Source: Petunia secreta (Eukaryota; Streptophyta; Magnoliopsida; Solanales; Solanaceae). From it: DNA of 64,000 nucleotides. The notes beneath the pieces are model-generated. The model was not told the origin of the DNA and searched no databases. It saw only the letters and a list, made by a program, of their open reading frames with translations. How positions within the stretch are numbered: position 1 is the first letter of the stretch; the number at the start of each line of letters is the position of its first letter. The position numbers were made by a program, and so were the translations under genes. Of the stretch, positions 54,041 through 64,000 are shown one piece after another. The stretch lies in NCBI GenBank assembly GCA_029990175.1, contig JARKIP010000023.1:21905501-21969500 (forward strand), in the 5' to 3' direction.

Positions 54041-54452
54041 TAAGTGCACGAAAGGCTACTTTTGCCACTGGTTTTTGGGCACAGGCTACTAATACCAAAA
54101 TATTTAGTTTGTGGCCACTTTTGCTTAATGAGATAGAACTTCAGTCCAGAGGCCGGATTGAAGTTCAGTCCTTAAAGATTGAACTTCAATCCAGGGCCAT
54201 ATGGACTGAAGTTCCATCTTAAGGACTGGACTGAACTTCAGTCCATGGTGCCATATGGACTGAAAGTTCAGTCCTTAAGAGATGGAACTTCAGTCCAGGG
54301 GCCGTATGGACTGAACTTCAGTCAATTATCAGAACTTAAGTCAATATTTATTTAGTAAAGGCCCAAAAATGACCTCTAGTGTAAGACCAAAGAAAATAGT
54401 GGCCTCAAACTAAATACCAGTGTTAGAATTGGCTGTTGGGCGAAATTTTTAC
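54041..54452 (-). repeat. Repeat element with 48-bp-type minisatellite (copy 2, inverted)
   Basis: Reverse-oriented relative of 19248-19791. It begins TAAGTGCACGAAAGG and continues through the same flank (CCAAAATATTTAGTTTGTGGCC), a shorter, scrambled array of CTGAAGTTC/GAACTTCAG units, and the other flank (TAGTGTAAGACCAAAG). Confidence 0.8.
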
Positions 54453-55439
54453 AAATATATACCATGACCCTACATTCAAATAGCCATAGAACATCTTGCA
54501 CAATGGCTAGCCAAAAATTACCCTATATAAATAAGTTTATGTATATTTTCTTCCTAAAAACTTGTTGAGGCTATCGTGTCTAGTTTATTGGAGAGAGAGA
54601 ATCGTGCCTAAATTATAGGAAGATGATTATCTTCCTAAAATACATGGATAACTATCACTGAATTTTTCCTATTATTTAGTTATTCTTAAATATTAGCAAT
54701 TAATCATGGATACAGGGTAAACGATTTCCCCAACTTTCACACGTCATTCATCTACCATGTACTGCATATTCATTATTTTAAATATATAATATTATGTATA
54801 AAATATTCTATTGATATGAGTGTGATATATTCTGCATATTTATGATATTTATTTAAATATATAATATATTGATATTATTATACATAAAATATTTTGTTGA
54901 TACAAGTGCAATATATTCTGCATATTTATGAGATATTATTTCAATAGATAATATATTGGTAATATTATACTTAAGATATTTTATTAATACATAAATATAT
55001 TTTATATATTCTACATATTCTGCATATTCTATTGATATGAGTGTGACATATTCTGCATATTTATGATATTTATGTTGAAGAAATAAAACTTCCACTTAAA
55101 ATTTGCCTTTATTCCCCTACAATCAAATATGGAGATATTCATGTATATGTATTTAATTAGAAAATGTTATGATTAAGTAGAAATAGATAAAAGCGTGTAA
55201 AAGGAAGTTACTGAAATCTTTTAATTAGATGAATGCAATAAAGACAGTTAGTTAACACGAATTCCAACAAAATAGGCATTAATGAGAGAAATTGATCAGT
55301 TTTTTTAAAAATGGCTATAAAAGTGGAATACCAAAGGGTAAAGGTCTATAAACCATAAATTTCAATAAACGTGTCTATTTATTTAAATAACACTAATAAA
55401 TGTCTATACATTGTAAAATTTCCTTCTTTATATATCAAT
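54453..55439. repeat. AT-rich region with degenerate tandem repeat
   Basis: 54770-55075 contains several degenerate copies of a unit centred on ATATTCTGCATATTTATGA and TTGATATGAGTGTG, spaced roughly 85-110 bp. The rest is plain AT-rich spacer. Confidence 0.55.
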
Positions 55440-55625
55440 CCCAAATTCAATAGTTAGGTGCCAATAATAATACAAATGAGGACAACAACTCAAACTACAA
55501 ATAAATGAAACTAGCATAAAATAAAATGGCCCAAACTAAACTATTACAATACACCTAACTATACAAAAGCATATATACTAATTCTGATACAAGTTCATAT
55601 ACAAATTTCAACAACATTCCCCCCC

Positions 55626-57200
55626 TCAAGTTGGAGGGTTGTTTGCCACACCCAACTTGTCATGAATTGTGCGATGAGCTACACCAGATAGAGCTTTAGT
55701 CAACATATCTGCCAACATAAGCTTGCTAGAAACAAAAGAGAGAAATAAGACCATCATGCAGCTCTCACGAACGAAATGACAATCCAATTCAATATGCTTG
55801 GTGCGCTCGTGAAAAACAGGATTCTTAGCTATATAACTAGCATATTGATTGTCACAATACAAAGGCATATGCACTATTGAAGGTACCGTGAGTAGTCTAA
55901 TCAACCAAGCAAGTTTAGCCAAGACACGTCGCATGGATCTATACTCTACTTTAGCAGAGGAAAGGGATATTATATGCTGCTTTTTAGACTTCCATGTGAG
56001 TAGAGAACCACCAAGTAAGACTAAATAACCACTAACAGAGTGTTGAGAGGCAGAGCAAGAAGCCCAATTATAATCTAAATAAGCTTGAAGTGTAAAATCT
56101 GGGGTGGCAGTCATAAAAAGACCTTGTCCCAAAGTGCCTTTAACATACTTAAGGACATGGAATGCATCAGCAAGATGAGAATTTGTGGGAGCATGCATAA
56201 ACAAAGTTAAAGTTTTAACAGAGAAAGCCAAATCAGCTCTTGTATTTGTCAGAGGCTAGTTTCCATTTTTAATTGAGAAAGCGGGGGGCCCAGTGAGCTC
56301 TCCAATAGTGCACCGAAACGGGGCCGGAGAGACGGTAAACCTTAAAATTAAGCTTACCAGCAAGTTTTTTATATTGAGAAAGATCAGCTAAAGACACACC
56401 AATAGAAGCATGTAACTTCACATTGACATCCAAAGGACTAGCAACAGAAGCACAATCAGGGCAATCAAACTCAGTCCACAAGTCTAAAGAAAACTTTCTT
56501 TGACACAGAATAACACCTCCATGTATAGGAACAATTTCCAAACCGAGAAAGTAATAAAGATGGCCAAGATCCTTTATCTGAAATTTGTTATCCAGAAAGT
56601 GTTTAAGAGAAGAAATCTCATGAGCCTCATTACCACTTAAGAGGATGTCATCAACATACATAACAACCATACTAATAGAAGATCCGTTAACTTTAAGGAA
56701 CAAAAAACGGTCATTTTTGGAAATCACAAACCTTTGGACATTAAAGAATCATTAATTTTAAAATACCATTGCCTTGAGGCTTGCTTCAACCTATATAAGA
56801 AAATTTTCAATCTACAAGCCATAGTAGGAGCATGGGCTATCATTCCTTGACGAATTCTTATAAATACTTCCTCATCTAAATCCCCCAAGTAAAAAGGCAT
56901 TGTTTTTATCTTACTAAAACATATCCCGACCCTATTTGACAGCTACATCTACTATAGTCCTGATAGTAGTCATTTTAATAACTAGGGAAAAAGTCTAAGT
57001 ATAATCCACCCCTTCCTGTTGAGTATAACCCATTACTACCAACCTTGCCGTAAATCTTTCAATGCTACAATCTGCCATATGCTAAATTTTACAAACTCAC
57101 TTATTCTCAATAGGTTTCTTATTAGGAGACAAAAGAACTAAATCCCAAATCTCATTTGCCTCAAGAGCCTCAAATTCTTTCAGCATTGTTTCTTGCAAGC
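55626..57200 (-). pseudogene. Copia RT/RNase H remnant
   Basis: RT catalytic box 'VVMYVDDILLSGN' and 'FQIKDLGHLYYFLGLEI' in 56269-56727. RNase H 55626-56231 with 'DYNWASCSASQHSVSGYLV', 'AKVEYRSMRRVLAKLAWL' and 'LADMLTKAL'. Upstream 56730-57200 the RT start ('EFEALEANEIWDLV', 'GYTQQEGVDY') is full of stops. The family is a Tork/Ale-like copia different from the two SIRE elements. Confidence 0.85.
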
Positions 57201-57239
57201 AGGGTGCAGAGCAACCTATTGGTAAATAGACGGCTTGAT

Positions 57240-58600
57240 CACGTCCAACTACGCCCTATAAAAGATACTAAAGGGTTGCAGAAAATATAGTTTGGTACTT
57301 AAAGTCCCGAGGTCGAATCCCACAAAGAACATGACTCCGAGCGGTTAATCTAGCTAAATTATCTACTCAACCGACTTCAAGTTTATATCTTTGGTTTGGT
57401 TTTATACTAACACTACTAAACAAAAAATTAAAAAATAAGTGTAGAAAGATAGATTTGATTCAAGAGATAAAAAAAACCTAGGATTGATTTTCCCAACTCC
57501 TAATCTGTGCTAAAGTATTGTTCTATCAATTTCCCCTAACTTTTCCTATTGAACAAGTGCTTCAAGTTTACACCTACCTACTTCCGTTAAGTAATCATAA
57601 CTTTTACTTATCAACTATTCCAATTAACTACTGAAGATAGGGATGACTACGCTTATTGTTCATAGTAAGAATCAATATTCCTAAATTACCGTTTTGACAA
57701 TCTAAGCAATGCCTTTGTTTTAGGTTGAAATACTGCTATATGTTTAATCCTAACTCATGAATCTATTCCTAGTAGTCACAATAATAAAGGGGATAAATTA
57801 ATTGGGGATCCTACCAATTAATCAGCATGAAATTCATAAACAACCTAGATAGGAAGAATTAACAAAGTACATTCATAAAGCAATAATCATTGTCACACAA
57901 GCATGTGGAATGGTTTAATCAACCCTAGATTGAGTAATTTAGCCACTCATAATCATATTCTAAGACAAGAAATAACTATAAGCATACAAAACCACAATAA
58001 GATGGAAAGATAGATAAAGTAGAGCCTTGAATCTTGTTCTCCTCTCTTCCTTACCTCCTTTTGATGTGAAATAGGTCAAAATTTATTTTTTGGGGCATGT
58101 TGGATGCCTTTTATAATTTCCTCATAGACCCACACAAAATCGGGAATCCAAACTAAACTCGCAATCAACATGTCAGAAAATTAAGCCTACCGCGCTTACG
58201 CAACGCATTGCATAGCGCGTTGTGGTGGGATTTTCTACAGGTTTTCCAAAATTTCAAATCTCTGAAACTCGATCTTGTCGTATTGCGCTACGCGGCGTCC
58301 AGTGCAATGCGTCAGGCATAATTTACTGCTCTTCTATTTTTTTTATCGCTTTTCGTCCACGCATTCGTTCGCTCGACCCTCGGGTTTCTGCTCAGAATTC
58401 AAAACCCCTGTTTTCACTAAACTTTGCTCACGAACGCCTCATATCATCAACATAATTTCTACAACATGAAACATGCCAAGTAAGAGAAATTCAACTCAAA
58501 GTGATAACAAATATGACAAGTAAAAGCATAAATACAACGAAAAAGTAATGAAAATATAGTAATATCTAGCCTCGTATCATGACTCATGCACACTATCTAA
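57240..58600. other. Unclassified insertion inside the copia remnant
   Basis: Interrupts the polyprotein between the integrase tail and the RT start. Contains 'CCCGAGGTCGAATCCCACA' near 57306, text I have seen in dispersed plant repeats, and a GC-richer stretch around 58190-58320 (TATTGCGCTACGCGGCG). Neither inverted ends nor LTRs are evident. Confidence 0.4.
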
Positions 58601-58821
58601 GGTTATGAGAAAATTTTGATTTTAAGAAATCAGACTACTGAAGCAAACAGATGTAGGACATATGGACAACGAAGTAAGAGTAGGAACAGAAGAAATACTG
58701 GAGTAACAAACATAATCTTATAGGTAAGTTGGAGGACTATGTGATCTAGATGGATATCTGGCATGTGGTTGAGTAATAGAAGGGGAAGTACTAGAAAGAT
58801 GAGTAGGAACATAAGGAAAAA

Positions 58822-60189
58822 CTAATAGAGAGGTGGAGTTATCTTCAGGATATGTAGTAAAGGGGATTGGAGAAGACTCTTCAAACATGGGGGGAGAAGG
58901 ATCAGGAAAATAGTCGTAGGGGAAGAAGTTTCTAAGTAGGGAAAAACATCGTCGTGAAATACCACATCCCTAGAGACTAATATTCTCTTAACATAGAGTT
59001 GTAGCAGCTTGTAGGTTTTCTTACCAGGTACATAACCAAGAAAAACACAAGGACTAGATCTAGGGATAAACCTATTTTTAAGAAGAGCTGGAATGACTCC
59101 AGAAGAAAGAAATCCAAAGCATCTCAAGTGAGAATAAGAAGGCTTGGATCCCTATAACATTTCAAATGGAGTTTTCCCTAAAAGGACAGTGATGGGGAAC
59201 CTATTATTCAAATATGTGGCAGTAAGAACACATTCCCCCCAATAATGAAGTGGTAATTTACACTGAAACAATAAAGCTCTTGATGTTTGCAAAAGATGTT
59301 TGTGTTTTTTCTCCACCACACCATTCTATTGAAGAGTATATACACAAGTAATTTGATGTAAGGCTCCAACAGATTGAAAATTTTTACACGCTTCATGACT
59401 AGTTCCAAGGCATTGTCAGTTCTGATAGTTTTAATGTTCAAGTTAAATTGAGTATTGACCATGTAAAAGAAATATTTCATAACTAATAAAGCATTACTGT
59501 TATGACTGTGTAGGTAGTCCAAGTGGCACTACTATAATTATCTACGATTGTCAAAAAGTATTTGTAGTGTTTCTTAGTAGGAGTGGGATAAGGTCCTTAA
59601 ATATCAACATATTTCAAGTCAAACATATGTAAAACATAAGAAGTACTGAGAGGAAAAGGATTTCTCTATTGTATAGCAAGAGGACATACTTTGCATATGA
59701 AAGGTTGTTTATCACAATGTGGCACATGTATGCTATCTATTTTCTGTAACTTGGGAAATGAAGATGGCCTAATCTATTATGCCACAAGACATGGACCTCA
59801 TTCACATCGATTGAATTCAAATGAACATACAAATGAACATGAGAAGAAAGAGTTGTTAGATTAGTACAGAGGATGATGTCTACAGAAGATAGAGCCCCTC
59901 AGCCATTCTATCAAGTACCAATAGCTTCTTCAGAGAGGCTATGCAGGGTACATTGAGAGGAAGTGAAAAATAGACTCTAGTGAGAGTCTGAAAGCAACTT
60001 ATGAACAGAAATGAGATTGTATTTAAAATTAGGCACAAACAAAACTTTGCAAAGAGGTATAGAGTCATTTACTAAAACAGTACTAAAATAAGAAACTTTC
60101 ACTTTATAGCCATTAAGTAGATTTACTAAGCGCGGAGTAGTGGGATGTGATGTTTGTAAGAAGAGATTTGTTAGAGGCCATGTGGTCAT
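58822..60189 (-). pseudogene. Copia protease end and integrase remnant
   Basis: Frames from 59880-60189 (after the protease: 'KVLFVPNFKYNLISVHKLL'), 59208-59522 ('FNLNIKTIRTDNALEL' integrase core) and 58822-59127 ('MRCFGFLSSG...PCVFLGYVPGKK'). Several frameshifts; the gag part is missing above about 60205. Confidence 0.8.
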
Positions 60190-60205
60190 GCTATGATCCT
60201 AAACA

Positions 60206-60580
60206 GTAAGAATAGGAAACGATCAACAAAAGTATAAAACCAATAACATAAAGTAAATGATAGAAGGAAATAGGAAAGTAGATAGAAGAAAGAAAGGAAT
60301 CAAATCCCTTAATTGTATGTAAATTAGAACAATACAATTATACCCTAATTTAGACTAATGCAATCAAAGACCAATATCCGAGGAGGAAGAAACTTGAACT
60401 CAAGCAATGGATCTCTCATACAAAAGAATCCAAGAGAGATCCAAGAAGAGGAAAAGGGATTCAACCCACACACACTCTTACAGGAGTATTCTCAATCATC
60501 CAATCAGTTCTATGTACTGAATAAACCCTACAATTATGCTATTTGTAGTAGCTAGTTAATTATAAGGATAAATGGACTAA
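60206..60580. other. Intergenic, no gene seen
   Basis: Short AT-rich spacer at the truncated edge of the copia remnant. Confidence 0.3.
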
Positions 60581-61790
60581 AAAGCCCTAATATTTATTCT
60601 GAAAATCTGACAGGACATCTTTCATCGCGATCGGGCACATGGTCCCACGATCGTGCCATGCAATCTGAGATCTCCTCGCGACCACGATAAGTCTTTCGCG
60701 ATCGCGAACTCTGATTGAGTCTTTCTGCGCGAACACGCTCTTGGCGTCGCGATCGCGAAGCATATCCAAAATTCCAGAATCCTACAGCCTTGCATTTTGC
60801 TCATTTGGCCATCCTTTTGACTTGGTTCTTGCTTTCTATGCCCTTCTAAAGCACTCTAACATCTTGATTTCGAGCATGAACCCTCCATGGCTTCGACTGC
60901 TAATCCGAATTGCATCATTCACTCCTTTTTTAAAGGAATCCGTCTTCCAATTTGTACCTTGCAAAATCATAACGCGAATAAGTACCAACTCAATAGCTTT
61001 CCAAGCACTACACAACGAAGAGAATGGAACAAGACTCACATACTCATGTTCAAAGTGCACACTCTTATGATATAGCCATGTATCAAAATTATTCATAAAG
61101 AACATTTTTCCAATTCCAACATCAAAAGCTAGGCTAGAAAAGCAACAATTAGCAAGTTCATTCGCAAAAGAGTTTATCACTTTCAAGCTCATTAACCTCA
61201 TGCCAAGCCTCCAGTGACAATTTAGCACTCTTAACATTGGAAACTCTAGCAAAATCTACTCTAAATGTATGCTCAAAACTAGGAATAGAGCAGGTAAAGA
61301 AATTGACACTAAAGCTAGCATCTATCAATTTACCACTACTTCCACTAGTGCCTCCCTCCTTCTTTTAGGAGCAATCTTCACTTTTGGAGGACTTCCAAAC
61401 ATTAGACAAGCTTCCAACAAATATTTTGGGAGTTAGCTTGCTAACATCCACACAATTATCACTCTCAAGAAAGTCATAAGAATCATTTTGAGCATATAAT
61501 GGATTGTCAATACTAAAATCATCTTCCAACACTTTATCTTGCTCATTTTCAACAAACAATGGATTTTCAAATATTTTAAAACCTTGACACAAACCACCAC
61601 CATAATCAAGAATACTATCAAATGCTATCACATCAAGATGAAGTAACTCATTGGCACATTTATCAAACAAAGGTGGAGTGTCATAACACAATTCATTATG
61701 TTCAAGCTCATCCATTTGCACAACACTAGTGTGGAACAATTCACAAAAACAAAATCCATCAATTTTGACAAGTGTGCCCAACTAGTGTAT
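60581..61790 (-). other. Unrecognised repeat-like sequence with two ORFs
   Basis: 60615-60770 is rich in CGCGATCGCG-like palindromes (GCGATCGC at least twice, plus near copies). 60836-61252 and 61365-61781 are 138-codon minus-strand frames ('ANELANCCFSSLAFDVGIGK', 'CYDTPPLFDKCANELLHLD'). Similar text occurs, from memory, in repetitive solanaceous sequence, so I suspect an internal retrotransposon region, but no conserved domain is visible. Not called as a host gene. Confidence 0.4.
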
Positions 61791-62873
61791 CCTCACAACC
61801 ACTATCATCAATGTAAGATAAAGAATCATTAACTTCACAAAAGGTAAAGCAATCAACCATCACCATCCATTCCGCCCAAATCAGATCTTACAAACACACC
61901 CACATACATGGACTCCATTAACACCAGATACGGGGAACCCCTCTTCTCCTCCTCCTCTTTCAATTTTTCATACACACGCCATCACAAAGGCAAAAATAGA
62001 GCACCAACCACCACCAGTGGTGGAAACCACCATCCCCCACCGGACACCATAACAAGAACCAAATACACATAGATCGATACACGCCACCACAGTTGTAATT
62101 TAACACAAAGCCAGTGATACCCACAATGGTACAAAATTAGAACAGAAAAACAGGGCAGTGGCGGAGCCACCGCCACCACCATAGGAAAACTCAACGCCAA
62201 TCCCCTTGTTTGTTACTGGATCTGAATCGTAACGTTTGGGGTTGCAGCGATGCCGCTATTCGCCGGTGTCGCTCCTCCACCCTTCTTGACTGCTGCTATT
62301 CCTTCAACCCACCTTTTTTTTTTATTTCGGTGACCACTATTTATTGCTATGTTTTCTCTAGTTCGTTTGTTGCAGATTTTGATTATGGGTTCTCTCTGTT
62401 TCTGGTTGATTATGATTGGAATCGAAAGCAGCTTATGTGTTGCAGCGACGCTACTCACTGGTGGTCTCTCCTCCTTCTCCGACCTCTCGCTGCAGTCCTG
62501 TTGATTCCTATGCTTTTGGGATGATGTTTGTCATTGTCTTTGCTAGTGCTGTAAGATTAATTCCGTTCTCAGCATTTTTGATAAGCCCCCGTTGTTTCTT
62601 AATATATATCTGTGATGATCTGTTATTGTTATCTATTATAATGCCTGTTTGCTTTGTGTTAAAATGCTACTGATATTTTTCTTTTGGAAAAGCTCCAGCG
62701 GATCCCACAGCTTAATGCTATATCACTGATTTTGGACAATGCTTACTAGCCTATGAGAGTATTTAATTTGCGGCTTTAGGACTGATTTGAACATGAGACT
62801 ACAGGGCCAATGACTTTGGAGGGCTAAACATCCCGTTACGTACTACCCCGTGTCCCTCAAACAAAAAAGGCGA
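61791..62873. other. Intergenic, no convincing gene
   Basis: Contains (ACC)n-like and TC-rich stretches. The overlapping frames at 61982-62673 on both strands lack domains. Confidence 0.35.
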
Positions 62874-63883
62874 TGATGACATGTATGAGCTTTATTGCAA
62901 AACAAGCCGACAATAGAGTGGTGGGATCGGTGCTTGGCATGGCAACCGGAGGGCCCCTGTGTTTGCAGCTGTACCAACGTCCCTAGCCTCTACCCGATTC
63001 ATACAAAGAGCCGACACTTTTACATAAATCCGTTTTTTCTTTTCTTTTATTATTATTACTATTTTATATTACTTTTATTACTATTGCTATTATTAATATT
63101 ATTTTTTTAATACTAACTCATTTTCTTTATATTTTTGCGAGGTCTATTTTGGAAGAAGACAATTAGTAGAAAAGAATTCTTTACTTTATTATTATTATCA
63201 TTACTAACACTCTACTTATTATTGTCACTATTATTGTTCTTATTATTATTACCAACATTTTTATTATTGTTGTTATTGTTATTATTAGTATTACTATTAT
63301 TTATTTCACTTTATTTATTATCATACTAATTTATATTTTTACATTTTGCGAGGTACATCGTGGTGGAATTGCAAAAAGACAATCCTTTCGAAAAAGGATA
63401 AAAGATATTCAGAATCATTGACTTCACCTAAATTCGTTTTATTAATTTTGTTTACAATTTGTACTAACTTGTTGATTTATTTTACAAGGCACTTTTGAAA
63501 AAAGCTCGTTAAAAGAGAAGAAATGAATACTTATTTTTATGCTATTACTTGTCTTTGAATTCGTATACTATAGTTTAAATATTTTATTTTTTTTAGTTTA
63601 ATCATTTACTTTAGAATCCCAATTATTTAATCCGGCCGGTAACCACAACTGAGAGGTGCCTAACCCCTTCCTCTCGGGTTAACTTGAACCCTTACCTAGA
63701 ATTTCTGGTTAGTAGACTAAGTTTCGGAGTTAATTATAAAATTAGCTAGAAATAAAGTAGGTGCCCTAATACGCCTAGTTAAAAAATATATTAGGTTGCG
63801 ACTCCAAATCTTTAACCGTGAGTTTCAACAAGTCGAGCCCTATTTCGAACTGCAACCAGTTCGGAGAAAAATAGGATGCGACA
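62874..63883 (+). repeat. 5' LTR of an Ogre/Tat-like Ty3/gypsy element (left edge uncertain)
   Basis: The 3' edge ...GGATGCGACA lies three bases before a tRNA-Arg-type primer site. The interior has two (TTA/TTG)n-rich stretches (63040-63120 and 63185-63330), each followed by TTTTGCGAGGT (about 63132 and 63346). The left boundary is a guess. The element body lies to the right of the window. Confidence 0.55.
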
Positions 63884-63886
63884 GAA

Positions 63887-63904
63887 TGGCGATTCCGCTG
63901 GGGA
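63887..63904 (+). promoter_or_regulatory. Primer binding site, tRNA-Arg type
   Basis: TGGCGATTCCGCTGGGGA, one mismatch from the TGGCGACTCCGCTGGGGA site typical of Ogre/Tat gypsy elements. Confidence 0.8.
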
Positions 63905-64000
63905 TATCAAGGTTCTAACCATAACAGACTCTGAATTGAGATTCTTTGCATTAATTTTCTTTCTTTTGTTATTTCTCAAGGCTAATATTTCTTTCCTTTC

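Larger units (their letters stand above)
55440..60205 (-). mobile_element. Decayed Ty1/copia element with an insertion
   Basis: Minus-strand copia debris. From its 5' side: protease end (59880-60189, 'LCKVLFVPNFKYNLISVHKLL'), integrase pieces (59208-59522; 58822-59127 with 'PCVFLGYVPGKKTYKLLQL'), RT start (about 56870-57200), RT core (56269-56727), RNase H (55626-56231). The purine tract GAGGGGGGGAA (minus, near 55617-55627) and an LTR part below 55615 mark its 3' end. Gag is missing. Foreign sequence of about 1.35 kb (57240-58600) separates integrase from RT. Confidence 0.85.

Noticed and set aside
63135..63329. Leu-rich 64-codon ORF near the right end
   Set aside because: Translation of (TTA/ATT)n trinucleotide repeats in an LTR.

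Overview
The window is nuclear DNA from a dicot plant, most likely a Solanaceae species close to Nicotiana. The evidence is a cluster of UDP-glycosyltransferases resembling tobacco UGT71-type enzymes, an intron-containing ZIP metal transporter, and a dense layer of LTR retrotransposons and small DNA transposons. There are no bacterial-style operons. Much of the 64 kb is transposable element or its debris. The species call is inference; the element and gene calls come from reading the sequence.

Layout. 1-2241: decayed Ty1/copia element ending in an LTR. 2539-9054: three minus-strand glycosyltransferase copies in tandem, of which the outer two are intact and the middle one is a frameshifted pseudogene. 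10571-18548: complete, very young SIRE-lineage copia element with an intact 1404-codon gag-pol and an extra downstream ORF. 19248-19791: short repeat with a 48-bp minisatellite; an inverted relative lies at 54041-54452. 20396-23160: CACTA-type element with a 3-bp target duplication. 24170-29324: three-exon ZIP transporter gene (minus), whose introns carry Stowaway-type MITEs and a foldback Mutator-like element, and whose upstream region has a perfect zinc-deficiency response element. 30692-40577: second SIRE-lineage element (minus), also with an extra ORF. 41791-45461: a Stowaway-type MITE split by a shrunken Ty3/gypsy chromovirus. 46574-48133: second CACTA-type element. 49375-50682: Mutator-like element. 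52362-53118: GC-rich hAT-like element. 55440-60205: decayed minus-strand copia. 60580-61790: fragments of unclassified repeats. About 62870-64000: LTR and tRNA-Arg-type primer binding site of an Ogre/Tat-like gypsy element running off the right edge.

The most unusual signal is in the second SIRE element. A degenerate self-complementary 11-mer, GGAMCWGKTCC, occurs 21 times without mismatch in under 10 kb (about 0.02 expected), in LTRs, spacer and all three codon registers of the ORFs. The first SIRE element lacks it but appears to have its own palindrome, AGTCGACT. Both elements encode a related extra protein with nuclear-type basic clusters and a coiled coil. A plausible but untested reading is that each element carries private recognition sites for an element-encoded or host factor.

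The host genes have separate roles. The glycosyltransferases should glucosylate small phenolic-type acceptors in the cytosol, and share a promoter motif TGATGTCA. The ZIP protein should move Zn/Fe-type divalent metals across a membrane and is probably induced by zinc deficiency.
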